Shown here: positions 38,201-51,229 of the stretch, piece by piece
Layout: every line of letters begins with the position of its first letter
How positions within the stretch are numbered: position 1 is the first letter of the stretch
DNA from: Dillenia suffruticosa
Lineage: Eukaryota > Streptophyta > Magnoliopsida > Dilleniales > Dilleniaceae
Assembly: GCA_033439265.1 (NCBI GenBank)
Contig: JAVTVX010000010.1
Span: forward strand, 6,572,001 to 6,636,000
Length of the DNA: 64,000 bases
Reading direction: 5' to 3'
The notes under the pieces: generated by a model
What the model was told of the DNA's origin: nothing
What the model saw: the letters and a program-made list of their open reading frames with translations, nothing else
Database searches by the model: none
Made by a program: the position numbers and the translations under genes

Positions 38201-41200
38201 AACTTCTTGCTGTGCCAGCCTCATCAAATTGGTGTTACAGCAACTTTATCTCCTTCCAGAATTATTTAGTCCCTACCCCAAGGAAACATATGGCCATGAA
38301 TTTTGGGCCCCTACATGACCAACACAAGGTGACACCTCCAACCAACAAAGTACTCTTTCCAAGTCACTTCTCCGTGCATCGTTACAACTCAGAATTCCCC
38401 AACGAAAGTTTTGAAAGCATAATCTCAGAACTAGCAGCCAATGAACTGCTACAGCATTTAAAAAGAAGGTCATAATGCTTCATTGTCCTCCCTCAAAAAG
38501 CCACATTAGCCATAATCTAAAACCACTTCAATCATCTATGTTTAGTCATCCTTATTGCTAACACTAAGAGCCTTAACATCATCGATCTCTAAAATGCCTG
38601 AAGGCCAATAGCTACAATAACTTTTTTCTTGCTGACCATCCACTCAATGGGATCCAATGTTGGTACAAAGGTAGGGGTCCACTAAGATTCCTTGACATTG
38701 GAGAATTAAATGGTGAGCAATTGGAGTTGCCACTAAGTATTAAGTGGTGGGCCACCTCATCTAACCGATTAAGCAATTCAAAAAATCAGATAATGTGTCT
38801 TCTCAATAATCACATACATTAAAGGCAAAATCACCTTGGTTTGGCTAGTGCTGGAAGTCGACTTGCAGTACTTTGTTTCAGAAGATTAAACCATCAGCAA
38901 GCTCAAATAAAGACGCACAAAATATACGAAAATAATATTGTAGTTCTGTTTCTCTAATGAATAACATGTCAAATATACGCTAACAGTAGGGCACTGGCAT
39001 ATTAATGAAAAGCACTTGGGAGAGAATTCTCAAACTCATCAACAAGTAACTTACCCCGCAAAGGAGGCTGCATAACGTATGAATGGTTCAACTTTTGATA
39101 TAGCAGTTTTTTTCCACCTAATGACCTGGGCTATATCCAGGGATACTCTTTTTCCCAGAACAATGTGCAATGCAGATGTTACAGGATCTCGAGCTCCAGT
39201 AGTACTGAAAACACAAAAGCAAATGCATTGAGATTAACTAGGTTTTATAGGCATCTATAGTACAGCAGCTTGCTAGCCTAATTGTCGATAAAATAAAGGG
39301 ATTCAAAAAGTACCATATAACAATGGCATCAGTTGAACCAGCTGGAATAATTCCAAACCGAAATTGTTCATTTGGAAGCTGAAAATAAGGATCCTGATCT
39401 GTTTAAATTGTCAAAGCCATGAGAAGCTGAGTCAGAAACAAAGGCTGCACAATGTGGCTGATTCTATTTATGTCCAGACTATGGATTAAGATATCAAATA
39501 TAGCCCACCAAAAATGAATAGAACCACCTTACGTCATGATTCAATGAACTTAACTAACCTATGTTGCAATAACCATCTTCAGATCCTGCAACAATAGTAA
39601 AGTCTCAGATCTTTTTACCATTGACATGGACAAAGGAATACAGGGGATCAAGATAAACTCTAAGAAGGCATACCAGATTTGGACAATCGTAAAAGATTAT
39701 TCCCAGAATTTGACAAAAGAGGGGAATCAACTTCACCCTGATCAGAACTCTTGGCAGATGAGTCAAAAACCAAGACATTGGTGTCGCTTGATTCAGCCTG
39801 AACAAGATCAGTAGGAGCTGGTGGATAAGGAGCTTTGTGCCTTGATAAAAGTAGGCCATTTAGAATTTCATTGAAGAAGCCATCACCACCCTAAAAATAA
39901 TTATGGAAGCTTTATGAGAAGTTTTTGAAAAACTGGAGAAAATATTTTGGAAATAGTGCTTAGGAAGAACTTGGCAGAATAATCAGAAGACAGGAATTTG
40001 CAAAAGCATCAGACTTGCATATCATGCTTATGAGAAAAATGAAAAGTTTTTTTTTTTGAAGAAGCCATGATATCTTACAACTGCTAAAACACCATCATAC
40101 GAACTAAGCTCCTGATCTGGCATGGATACCATCAAATCAAATGCGTGTCCTGCTCTCTGTGTCACCATCACCTAAACACGGTAACAGGAAAGAAAATTGT
40201 AGCGACATCAATAGTCATGCTTCATGTTTATCCATGGCGGTGATCAGCAAAATAATGAAAGGCATACTGATATGATAATTATAGAATCTATAATCCCAAA
40301 CGGAATAGGTGGCAATATTACACATATTTTAGCCAGTGATCTGCAGTCACTGACCAATATTCTATCTATTGTAGCATTGGATTGGTCAGAACAGCACTTC
40401 ACAGCTCATCAATTCACAATCACATCAAAGATTCATCAAACATGCTGCTTTCAGTCGCATATTTTCTCTTTTAAAACTGGCTTTACATGTCCAATTTTCA
40501 CATATCATTCAAAACTCACAACGCTCTTAAGGAAAAACATGAGAAAAGAGAATACTTAAAAGGTCCACAGCAAGGATATGTTAATCTAAATAAAGGTGGC
40601 CACTTGTTTAGATAGGGTATGCTACACCCATTAATGTAAGTAACTGTCAGCAAAATTTTGAGGACGTTTTCTGACCTCTAGATATATGATTTTAAATTTT
40701 GTAAAAACATCATGCAGTGAATGCAGAATATGATGAAACTAACTCCATGACCATTAGGCCAGCATCCTAATGAAAGCTATTGAATGCAACCCCTGGTACT
40801 TAAAGTAGTTAAGGTTTGGAATTTTAACCATGAAGGAAGCTATTTGTTTATTCCAAACCTCCCAATATTCCCTAATTATCGAGGGCATACACTTAGGGCA
40901 AAGGTTGTACAAAATAATTTAGCCTTATCAAGAGCTACCTAATTACAGTCCTAAGCCTCACAATATTCCCTCCTCAAGTCGGGAATGGCAGCATGACCAA
41001 CTAGACTTTCTATTTAGGCCTCTCTTCTCATTCATTTCCACTCCAACTTGGCAGGTATGTTTCAGTAATAAATTTGCCAATAGGTAGCAAGAACGTTGCT
41101 GATTGGTCATCAAGATGTGCATTATATGTGGACATATTAGCCCAATGAATCATGGGCAGAGAAAAACTCACCCATAAAATATCTTGTGATTGTCCCTATA

Positions 41201-44200
41201 TTGTTATATAGCTGACCTCAACTACGTTAGAACTGATGCTGATTGCACTTGGGCCTTTTAAATTCTTCTTCCAAGGATTGCTGTAATTTTGTAGTTTGGA
41301 AATTTATAGGATTTAGAGAGTCAACCCAATTAGTTTTGTAGGCCTTGTATTAATTTAAATAGGCTTTATCTAGGGTTTATTACAACATGTAGGTTCATTG
41401 TATCCTTACTAGTGAAATACTTCCCAGCCTAGGTCTACTTCGTGAGTATGTTTACTTATGGTTTAAGCAGAAGAGTCTACAGTAAAAGCATGTCATGGTC
41501 TTGTTGTAAAGAAAAAGGGAAGGAGAATGGAAGAGTCATATGGTTTGAAGCCTACAGCTTTCACTTGGAGTTGTGATTGCCTTCCTAGTTGGATGTGATT
41601 CCAAGGAATTTTAGGTGTGGTTGCATAGGTTGTTCTTTCTTGTGAGTAATTTCTAGAAACCCTAAGGCTAATTTGAGTTGAATATCATCCGCACATTTAA
41701 CAAGTTACTCCATGTAATGACATAATGATGCAGGACAACTTGAGAGGATTTTAAGGAAAGGATTTGTGGACAGGTTTTGACGGTTCAATAAGCTGGTTTT
41801 AGAGGCAAATTTTAGATTTTTTTTTTTTTTTTTTTTTTGGCAGAGCAAAAATTCAGCAGCTAAAACCCAAAAAAAGGAATCAATAGATGAGAACAAAGAG
41901 GATAAGTTTACAAGTATCACTATAGTAGAACAGCTTCACCCTACCAGTAAAACATCTTCCAACTTTCTCAATGGTGGAGCTGCAAAAAAGTCAATTGTGT
42001 GAAGCAGCCAATGGTATTCCAAGGCATGTTACACTGAAAAAACGCTACTTACAACCCCAAGTAAACCCAGAAATTTCTCTTGTTCATATGGTAGCAGTGA
42101 CAAATAAATATATTTGGTACAACACCATTACTTGACCAATGATAGTGTCTCTAGTAGCTTGTACACTTTAACACACTCAATTTGGGCACGGGTTAAGAAA
42201 ATCAATATGAAGCTCATGATCATGCACACTAACATATCTATGAACACTAACATATCTATGAAGGAAGAAGTGATCATATACAGAAAAAAGTGCAAATAAT
42301 CTTCTAAAATCCTACGTTGATTTACATTGCAGGTTAAGAGAGAGATTTCTCTTCAGTTTGGATGGAAATCATCATAAAGCTGTTTCACTCTAGCATTAGC
42401 CAACCATCATATCAGTTTTTGATGAACATCATGACAACGTGGATAAGGCATACTCTAGAAAATGAAGATAAAAAAATTAAAAATTAAATAAAATATATAA
42501 AAAGAAAGAGAAAGAGACTGGGAATCAAATTAAGTGAAGAGAACACTTGTTGTGAATGCAAATGGCATTTCTTCAAAGTAATCAGCCTCTACCATCCAAA
42601 GGGGACGATCAAATGTCCACCTTACATAGCAATGGAGGCCGCAATTACAGCTCAAAATAGGAATTATGGCGGCCACTACAGCCACAAGACAGCCGCCAAA
42701 GCTGCAACATTAGCTAATAACACTAGCACAAATGTGACTAGAACATAATGCCACCATAACAACAAAAAGCAAGTCATCTACAAGGATTTCTGATTCTCAT
42801 TGCACGCCAACTTATTACATGTAGGACCAGTACAGTCATTATGATGGTAGCTGCAATTTTTAGCCCATGGTTGACAAAACTACTGATTTTGTTCCAAAAT
42901 GACATTAATTTCACACACTGATGCAATAACCATCAACAATATGCTTCATTTCCACAAACATCTGTGCCCATAAATAAACTCTTTTTTTTTCCTCTTAAAG
43001 TAGCAATGCAAACATGTTATTTAGACCTTTTGTCTATACAGATATTCTATGCCCTAGAAATAGCATAAATCATTTTAAACATCCCTGAGAATATTCATGT
43101 ACTCCCTGTGCAGAAGTTGCTTAGAGAAATATGGGCAGATCATGTACATGTAAAAGAGGAGTAAAAACAAATATAAGGAGACAGAAACATGGAAAAGTAG
43201 AGACTTAGTATAGAACTGCAAGAAAATAAGTTGCAAGACTGTGAATTTGATGAGGTCTTAGAACTATCACTCACTCAAAATATGCACACACTTAAAAATT
43301 AACACTATGGAAAAACGACCGAAACCTTCGTGCAAAAAACCTCAAGGATGTACCTTTGTTTTCACCTTAGCGCGAAAAAATATTGGAGCAACAGTTTCCC
43401 AGACTCTGTAACCACTCTGCTTTCCACTCCTTGGATTAACCAAAACCTAATAATGGAAATTCCTGGAACTAGTGTTATGTCCATTTTCATGCCCCTAACT
43501 TGCAAATGAAAGGCAAGAGGAATAGTTCCTGAATGCATACTAAATAAACAAAACCTACCAGGAGACTCTTAGGCCTCCCACTTTCCCTGCTCAAAAAGGC
43601 TTCAATGCGATTAACCCAAATCTGACAGGTGTTTAAGTCCTCATGGGCAAAAGTGTAAGCAACCAGCACCCAAAGAGAAGGTTGTTTCTTCGACCTCTGG
43701 AAAGCATGCACCGTAAAGCGGTACATCTGCACCAAATAAAGAAACTAAACACATTTAAATAAGATCATCTAAGGAGGGAATGAAGCAGAGATGACAAAGG
43801 TTAAAAATGAAGTACAACCTCAGAGTAACGACCAGGAAGACATGGACTAGCATTTTGACGAGTTAATTCATGAATCAGTCCCCAGTTTATGAACTCAACG
43901 GCATATACATCAGAGAAATTAATCCCCATATCAGTTCTGGAGGATTTTCCGCCCAAGCAGGAGGATGCACTCAGTTCCTGGAAGAAATGGAAATGCCATT
44001 ACAAGCTCAAATATCTACCATTCAGCTTAACTACAGAAGTAAAAAATAAACGGGAAAAAAGGAATTAAGTAGTGTCTGGTTATAAATGGTGCCAATTGGC
44101 TCACCATTTCTGTGTTGTTGGGAGTTAATTGATCACTAGAATGAAAAAACTAAAGACGTTATGGTTTAAATTAGCCTTACAGTCCCTAATGGAATCCAGC

Positions 44201-44795
44201 TCAAGCATTACAGATATTAATCTCTAAGACTGCAACCTTTCACAAACACCTAGAGTTTGAAAAAGAAGAAAAACAAATAATCTTACTCACCCCATCTAAG
44301 ACAGAATGAAAACCAACACTTGATTAATTTTCCACCCATTTTCTCCAACAATAACAACCGCAATTTGCATAAGAACATGTATAATCACCAATATAATTCA
44401 TCTCCAATATTAAAGAGAAAAGGCTCATACATTAACAATGTCAATGAAAATTCCAATTTTTCAATTTCTCAATCAGCTGTATAATTAAGTACCAATTCAA
44501 TATGAGAAAAAAAAAACCCAAAAATCAATAAACAAATAACAAGATTGAAGAAGACCCCAGACAAAATTCCATGCCAAAAGTTAATAAGGATCACTTATTT
44601 ATGATAGAAACTCACATTATCTGGGGTTTCAACAGCTTTCCAAAACAACCCATTCGGATTAAGAGTGAGAACAACTTCCCCAACAAGATCCAACACCAGA
44701 TTTGTAGTCAAAACTGATCCCCGTTCACCTTCAACCTCACCCTCAACAGGTAGGCCATCTACTAGAAATGGATCTTCACTTCTCTCCATTATCAT
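28581..44795 (-). CDS. CERK: Ceramide kinase, complete, 13 exons, 612 aa
   Basis: CERK phosphorylates ceramide to ceramide-1-phosphate; in Arabidopsis its loss (acd5) causes ceramide build-up and spontaneous cell death. Exons on minus: 44795-44616, 43977-43819, 43726-43559, 43446-43354, 40171-40079, 39890-39674, 39585-39559, 39398-39314, 39204-39055, 33289-33188, 29667-29308, 28860-28794, 28718-28581. All junctions are GT-AG and the frame stays open for 612 residues, close to the Arabidopsis length of about 608. Residues 1-169 form the N-terminal PH-like part. VLVNPRSGK (170-178), GGDGFFNEILNG (232-243) and GIIPAGSTDA (328-337) mark the diacylglycerol-kinase-type catalytic domain. CKANCSIC (Cys461, 465, 468) is the ceramide-kinase Cys motif. 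Exon 7 is a 27-base micro-exon. The first ATG is 44795; the ATG at 44789 has better context (A at -3, G at +4) and would drop two residues. Introns 4, 9 and 10 are 3.2, 5.8 and 3.5 kb. Confidence 0.95.
29248..29299. repeat. (GA)n microsatellite in CERK intron 11
   Basis: About twenty-five GA units, with one GGGA interruption, end nine bases inside the 5' end of intron 11, counted on the gene strand from the donor at 29307. In sense orientation this is a pyrimidine run close to the donor. It could vary in length between individuals. Confidence 0.93.
30840..33000 (+). mobile_element. RTE-clade LINE fragment in CERK intron 10
   Basis: This non-LTR retrotransposon lies antisense to CERK. From the left it reads WNEEIQTAIRTK, then a 135-residue open stretch (31000-31407) ending IRKALKKINNNKTIGVNGIPIEV. 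Next come matches to MKLWERVIEHRL (about 31575) and FIDLKKAHDRIPKNILWW (about 31737), then the polymerase box MIFVDDVVLTDETRE (about 31995-32040). These phrases are characteristic of plant RTE elements. Its 3' end carries a TTG-rich simple repeat near 32980-33000, as RTE elements do. The 5' end with the endonuclease is missing, and the remainder holds many stops and frame changes, so it is dead. Confidence 0.85.
34320..37695 (+). mobile_element. Ty1/copia fragment with 3' LTR in CERK intron 9
   Basis: The element lies antisense to CERK. In order it shows a GAG-pre-integrase segment (HARLGHLNNKALKLV) and the integrase core (VHSDIWTSP, RIDHGGEY, TPQQNGVADRKNR) in 34325-35080. Then come a linker to 35743, reverse transcriptase with LVYVGDIIITGND in 36080-36745, and RNase H ending at 37116 with HQVADILTKLG. 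A polypurine tract (GAGGGGGAG) precedes the 3' LTR, which starts TGTTGAAATG at 37124 and ends near 37695. The gag region and 5' LTR are absent. It is broken, with a modest number of breaks in the remaining part, so it looks younger than the copia at 44994. Confidence 0.88.
37206..37419. repeat. Chain of seven perfect hairpins in the copia 3' LTR
   Basis: Seven inverted repeats follow each other with almost no gap. They are 37206-37218/37231-37243 (13 bp), 37261-37268/37273-37280 (8), 37297-37303/37309-37315 (7), 37313-37326/37328-37341 (14, one-base loop), 37348-37358/37365-37375 (11), 37369-37377/37382-37390 (9) and 37399-37408/37410-37419 (10, one-base loop). All stems are perfect. They lie in the U3 part, upstream of the TATA-like CTCTATAAATAG at about 37465. 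Confidence 0.9.
37696..39054. other. CERK intron 9, right part
   Basis: No coding potential is recognised. A 111-residue plus frame at 38140-38475 has no family match and lies inside the intron. The stretch ends at the donor of exon 9 (39054-39053, GT on minus). Confidence 0.5.
40172..43353. other. CERK intron 4
   Basis: This intron separates exons coding for the nucleotide-binding start and the RAGHAFDLM segment. I recognise no gene inside. A stretch at about 41240-41700 has the look of a decayed LTR (a GTAGGCCTTGTATTAATTTAA-like leader and TTTAACA at the end), but no partner or target duplication was found. A poly-T run sits at about 41817-41838. Confidence 0.5.
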
Positions 44796-44993
44796 TTTGA
44801 ATTCAATCCGCAATTTATATGACTATGTTTCCGTTTCTTGTTCGGACTTCCGATGATGAATGGTCGATAAAGGCCGCCTCAGGAGAGAAATGGAGAATTC
44901 TATGGAAAATTACAAACAAGTATCGGTCCCCCGTACACACCGCACGGGGTATAATTATTTAAATTTCTTATATTACTGTACAAAATTTATTTA
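44796..44993 (-). promoter_or_regulatory. CERK upstream region cut short by a copia insertion
   Basis: Only 198 bases separate the first CERK ATG from the copia LTR at 44994. This stretch must hold the 5' untranslated region and any core promoter left. I see no clear TATA box close to the start; AT-rich text (TATAATTATTTAAATTT) lies at about 44950-44967. Transcription may now start in this stretch or in the LTR, which is oriented away from CERK. Confidence 0.45.
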
Positions 44994-45356
44994 TGTTATA
45001 AATTTCAGGGAATTTGATTGGACGCCCAATATTTGTTTCCATATAGAAGAAAAATATTTTTAAAAAATATACATAATACTATTATTACTATTATTACTAT
45101 TAGTGGTATCTTTTCATAAATGTATTACAAATATCATAATATTGAAATATCATATATTTAGGACATTATTTGATTAAATTGACTTTACACTTTTTTTTAT
45201 GTAAATGCCCTAATTTATATAAATATCTTATTTTTTTAATGTATTAAATACATAGACAAGAGTAATAACGAAAATAAAATCATTTTCTCTCAAAATATTC
45301 TCTCTCTACATTGCATTCTTTTTTTTAGTTTATCATAATTTTTAAATTTCATAACA
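44994..45356 (+). repeat. Copia 5' LTR
   Basis: 363 bases, TGTTATAAAT to CATAACA. It pairs with 50228-50598. It contains an ACTATT-type trinucleotide repeat (about 45080-45112) and a TATAAATATCTT stretch that may be its promoter. It is the closest foreign sequence to the CERK start. Confidence 0.88.
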
Positions 45357-48300
45357 CGTTATCGGACTCTACTTGACTCTACCTTAATGAATGATTGAAT
45401 AGTAGAAGATCCCATTGTTCAAGGTGATCTCGAGGTAGATTTGTTTATCAAATTTTTATGGCTAATTTTATTAAATTTGAGTTTCTATCTCTTGATATTT
45501 CCAAAAAGAACTATTTACAATGAATTCTTGATATTGAAATGTATCTTGATATAATGGATCCTAGGGACACCATTAAAACAAATAATTTGCAAGAAAAATA
45601 AAACCACTTCAAGATGGTTGCTCGTTCTAAAACCCGATATGATTAATTACATTTGAGATTACAAATTTTCAAATCAATTAGTGAATATAATTCTGTAATA
45701 TTTAGAATCATATTTCAATTAAAATTATACAGGAAAAAATATTACTGAGAAAGAGATGTTAGAAAATTTTTCTTCACTTTTTATATCTCAAATTTACTCC
45801 TACAGTAGCAATATCGGGAAAAGGGATTCAAAATTATCAGAAAAATATTCTAAACAAAATAATGAATTATTGATGAAAAATCATAAAATTCGACCTACTG
45901 ATTCTAATCTATTCCCTGAAACGAATGTATTTAAATATTATTATTAGTATGGAAGAGGTCATGATCGTAGTTAGAAAATTTACTGTAATGATCATTATAA
46001 CCATATAAATTCATCGAATCATAACAAGTGGTCGTGCAAATTTATTAAACCACTAGAAATAGAAAAACTATGATAAAAAACAAAATAAAGAAAAGATGGA
46101 AAATATGAAATGTTCTAATGATTTTTTATTTCCTTTATTAATTTATTATTATTATTATTACACCAAACACTTTCAGATATTTTGAAACATATAAAGTTAT
46201 GTCATTAAAATGTAAAATAAATTGATTTCATAATTATTTTAAAGTTAATCAAAATTTTTGTTATATAATATACTTTATTATATGTTTTTCTACTTGATTT
46301 AATTGTTTTTATTGTAAAATACACTTTATCCAAAAAAATTAATTTCTCTTATATTTTCTTCCTAAAGAAAATATGGTTGTAAAAAATCCGATATCAATAC
46401 AAGATGAAAAAGGTGAATGGTGCATTGATGGTGTTACGACGAATACAATACTTAAAAATATAAATTATTTCTCCTGCTTGAAATTGAAAGAAATAATTGT
46501 TAATATTATAAGTGATAGTGTGAAATTAATTAAAAGTTTTGATAAAGCACATATATGTTTTCCTAAATGAACAAAGTTGGCCCTAAATAATACACTATAT
46601 GCTACTAAGTTTTGAAAAAAATTTGCTAAGTTTTAAAGATATTTGTCAAAATGAGTATTATATTGAGACAATCAATGATGCAATTATTGAATACTTGTAT
46701 ATTACAACTATGATTTCTGAAAAGAAATGTATCATAAAAAGATACATTCTCTTTTTTCTGGTTTATACTACACTAAAATTAGTATGATTGAAATGTATCA
46801 TTTAGTAAACTCCAATTTATTGATTTCAATGATTTTCTCACTTGGAATAATCGACTAAGACATCCTAAATTGATATCGATGAGAATGATAATTGAAAATT
46901 TATATAGCCATACATTGAAAAATCAAAATGTGCTAAAAACAAGGGAATTTTCATGTACTGCTTATTCTCGAGAAAAATTTATTATGAGATCTTCATTAAT
47001 TAAAGTAGGAATTGAATCTCTTGGATTTCTGGAAAGAAATCATAATGATATATGTAGACCTATTCATCCGTTATACAAACCTTTTAGATATTTTATGTTA
47101 TTTATTGATATATCTACAAAATAGTTCCATGTTTGCTTATTATTAACTCATAACTTGGCATTTGCTTAGATATTTACTGAAATTATTAAGTTAAAAGTAC
47201 AATTTTCAGATTATTCAATTAAAAAAATTCAATTAGACAATGCCGGTGAATATTCATCTCATATATTTGATGACTATTTTTTTTTTGTACTATACCAACC
47301 GATATCTGGAGTCATACTCAAACTAATGCGATCTGAAATTTACAATGGCCCATTAAGGGGGCTACTCTTTTAACGTAATCTACTCCACATCTAAGTCGCA
47401 AGTCGAATTCGGAATCTTGGTTAAGCGATTTAGATTATATTCTATTAAACCAACTGATCATTGATTTTGATGACTATTGTATACCTATTGGTATCAATAT
47501 TAAATATCCTATTATTCATATTCGTACACAAAAATTGTTTAATTGAATCATTTACCAAAAGGATGCAATTGATTGTTAGACCATTATGTATGAAAATAAA
47601 ACTCCCTATATCTACTTGGAGACATGCTATTTTGTATGCACTAACAATTATACTTATAGCACTAACAATTATATTTATAAAACCGACAAATTATTATAAA
47701 TACTCCCTTTACAATTCACTTTTGATCATGAGTCTAATATTTCCATCTAAAAATTTTTGGATGTACGGTTTATATCCCTATAATGACACCACACAAAACT
47801 AAATTAGGGCCCAAAGAAAGATGAAAATATACATTGGACAGTCACCTTTTATAATTGAATATCTTGAACCCCTGATAAGTGAAGTCTTTAATACAAGATT
47901 TGTGGATTGTCACTTCGATGAAACAAAATTTTCAACATTAGGCGGAGGAAATGAACAATCGAAAAATGAAATTGTATGAAATATATCATCATTAGCACCT
48001 TTTGATTCTCGTACAAAAACCTATGAACTATAAGTTTAAAGGATAATACATTTTAAAAAAAAAAATTGTCAATCAATTACCTAATGCATTCATTGGCTCT
48101 AAAAGAGTTACGAAATCAAAATTTTCAACAGAAAATGTGTCAATTAAACTTGATATCTTGACAGGACAATCCACAAATATTATTACAAATAAGTGTAAAG
48201 TATACTTAAAGAGTGATAGATCACTTCAAGCCAAAGATAAAAATTCTCAAAAGAAAAGGCTATTTATTGATCATGATCATTTAAGTGAGTTGAATAATAA

Positions 48301-50227
48301 ATAATCTTAAAAGATTATCGATAACTAAACTAAGATTCCGGTACAGCTCCCAAAGAGTGCAAATTTCAAACTCATGAAGAGCATATAAGTGAAATTTCTA
48401 AAAATTTCACAATAATAAGGATATGTCAAGATTGAGTTGAAACAATTGTTGATGATATTTTTGCATATAATGTGACACTTGAAATTATAGAAGAAATCGA
48501 GAATTTTGAACTGAAATCAATTAAGGAATGTCAAAGGAGAAATGATTGGACTAAATAGAAAGATACGATCAAATCTAAATTAGAGTCACTGAACGCAAAG
48601 TTTTTGGATTTGTAGTTCAAATGCTTGGTAAAACCTATAGGATAAATGGGTTTTGTGCACAAACGAAATGAGAAAAATGAAATTGCGCACTATAAAGAAC
48701 AACTTATAGTACAAGGGTTTTCGAAAAGATTGGATCATGATTATGATAATACATATTCAATTGAAGTGGATACAATTACATTACGGTTTCTTGTGATTCT
48801 AGTAGTATATGAAAAACTAAAAATGCATTTAATGAATGTAGCCATTGCTTACTTATATGAGATATTGGAAAATAACATTTACATGAAGATTCATAGATAA
48901 TTTAAATTATCTAACACTTGTGATCCAAATTCTCATGGAATTTACTCATCAACTTGCAAATTTTTTTGTATGGCTTAAAGCAATCTGGACAAATGTGGTA
49001 TCGTTGTTTAAGTAAATGTTTACTTAAAAAGTGCTATACTAATGACCCAATATATCCATGTGTCTTTATCAAGAAAATTGGAATGAGTTTTGTGATCATT
49101 GCCGTCTATGTTGAGATTTGAATCTCATTAGAACTCTTAAAAAGATTTCCAAAGCCATTGAATATCTAAAAGGAGAATTTGAAACCAACGATTTTGAAAA
49201 AATAAAATTTTGTCTTGATTTCCAAATCAGACATTTAAAAAATGAGATATTCATTTATCAACTAAATTATATTACTAAAATTTTAAAATGTTTCTATATA
49301 AATAAAGTACATCCATTAAGTATCCTAATGGCCGTTCAATCACCTAATGTTGACAAGGATTCTTTCAGATCACGAGAGAAGCATGAAGAACTTCTTAGTC
49401 TTGAAGTACCATATCTTAGTGTCATTGGAACACTTATGTATCTTGCTAATTATAGATTTGTTATCATTTGTTGTGAATATATTATTAATTTTTAATTTTT
49501 TTCATACATGACGACATTGAAATGGGATCAAACATACTTTTCAATATCTCCAAGGAACAGTTGATTTTGAATTGTTCTATTATAATAATTTTAAACTAGT
49601 ACTGATTGGATATGCGGATGTTGGATTTTTATCCGATCCACATAAAGCACGATCTCAAACTAGATATATATTTACTTATGGTGGTATTGCTATATCATGA
49701 CGATCTACAAAATAATATACTATTACTAGTTTTTTGAATCATACTGAGATCATAGCTATTCATAAAACAAAGTCGAGAATGTATTTAGTTAAGATCAATG
49801 ATTTATCATATTTAGAAAAACAACAGACTATCCTCTTAGAAAGATATTCCTACAATATTATTTGATGCCAATGCTACCTACATTGCACAATTAAACAAAG
49901 AATATATTAAGGAATATTGAACTAAGCATATTTTATCAAAATTTTTCTTCACGTGATTTTTGGAAGAATTGTGAAATTAATGTACAATAAATCTGATCAA
50001 GTGAGAATTTAGTATATTTATTTACCATGTTCCTACCAACTGTTACTTTTATAAAATTGGTGAAAAAATTTGGAATATATCTACTTGAAGATCTTAAGGG
50101 ATTTTTTATTATTAAACAATTCGAATAGTATACTTTTTTTCATTCATTAGAATTTTTTTCATTAAGTTTTTTCCAAATAACATTTTAACAAAATCTATTC
50201 TCTATGCAGTGGATATTAAAAGGGGAG

Positions 50228-50598
50228 TGTTATAAATGTTAGAGAATTTAGATGGATGTCCAATGTGCATTAACATATGGAAAGTGAATATTTTTTAAAG
50301 ATACAAATGATGTCATTATTTCTATTATTAACATCTTTTCATATATGTCAAGTTATGTTACCCCAAATATCATAATATTGAAATATCATATATATTTGAG
50401 AGAATATTTGATTAATTTGATTTTAAACTTTTCCTTTTATATACTCACCTTAATTTATATAAAAATCTCATTTGTTTAATATATTAAATACGTACACACA
50501 AAAATAATAGAAAAATAAGATCATTTTCTCTAAAATTATTATATCTCTACATTGTATTCTATTTTTTAAATTTATCATAATTTTTGAATTTTATAACA
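50228..50598 (+). repeat. Copia 3' LTR
   Basis: 371 bases, TGTTATAAAT to TATAACA, colinear with the 5' LTR. Shared blocks such as AATATCATAATATTGAAATA are exact, while others have drifted, in line with an old insertion. Confidence 0.88.
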
Positions 50599-51229
50599 AC
50601 TTAAATGATTTTTCTTTTATGAAATTTTTAGTCCAAGCTTTGCATTTAACTTCTTCGAAACCTTTTTTTTTAAATATTAAATTCTCAAACAATATGCAAT
50701 TTTATTATCAAATTCATGTCTTAGTTTTATTATATAATTTTATTTTTATTATATGTTTGACGTCCTAAAAGATTATTTCGTGCAAATAATCACTATTATA
50801 AAATATTTTAATTTTTAATAAAAATGAATTGAATATTATGCTATTCCAAATGCATGGATCTCAAAATTTTTAATATCAATTTTGAAAATAAAACAAAGTT
50901 TTATACTCTATATGACAATATAAAAATTGATTTACGAAATAAATAATTTAAAAAAACCACACAAAATGTGAAACATATAATAATATGTCATTTGAGTTTA
51001 AAGTTTTGAGATGACTAATAGAAATCAAATTAACGAAAGTTAACAAATTATCAAAGAGAATCCTTAGCACTATGAATCTTTTATTTCCAATCACTTTTTA
51101 TTTACTTATATATATATTTATTTGAAACTAAGGTCAAGCATGTGGGAAACGTCTTAGGCTTGGCCACTGTGGTACAACAAAAATTCAATACTATTATTAA
51201 GATAACATATACTTTTTAAGAAATTATTG
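50599..51229. other. AT-rich spacer
   Basis: This lies between the copia 3' LTR and the gypsy LTR. It is AT-rich, without open frames or repeats that I recognise. Confidence 0.5.

Larger units (their letters stand above)
44994..50598 (+). mobile_element. Ty1/copia element with both LTRs, upstream of CERK
   Basis: The 5' LTR (44994-45356) and 3' LTR (50228-50598) both start TGTTATAAAT and end ATAACA. Flanks are ATTTA and ACTTA, a 5-bp target duplication with one change. A primer-site-like CGTTATCGG follows the 5' LTR, and an AAAAGGGGAG polypurine tract precedes the 3' LTR. Inside are decayed gag (45756-45947), integrase (about 46870-47800, with RPIHPLYKPFRYFMLFID), reverse transcriptase (48646-48900) and RNase H-proximal text (49118-49495). 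The LTRs differ at roughly a fifth of positions by eye, so the insertion is old. It is heavily broken, with far more than ten breaks. Confidence 0.9.

Noticed and set aside
44797-44813. Longer N-terminus of CERK starting at 44813
   Set aside because: The codon there is TTG, not ATG. The first in-frame ATG is at 44795.
45756-49495. Open frames as host genes
   Set aside because: They fall between a matched LTR pair and carry copia integrase and polymerase text.
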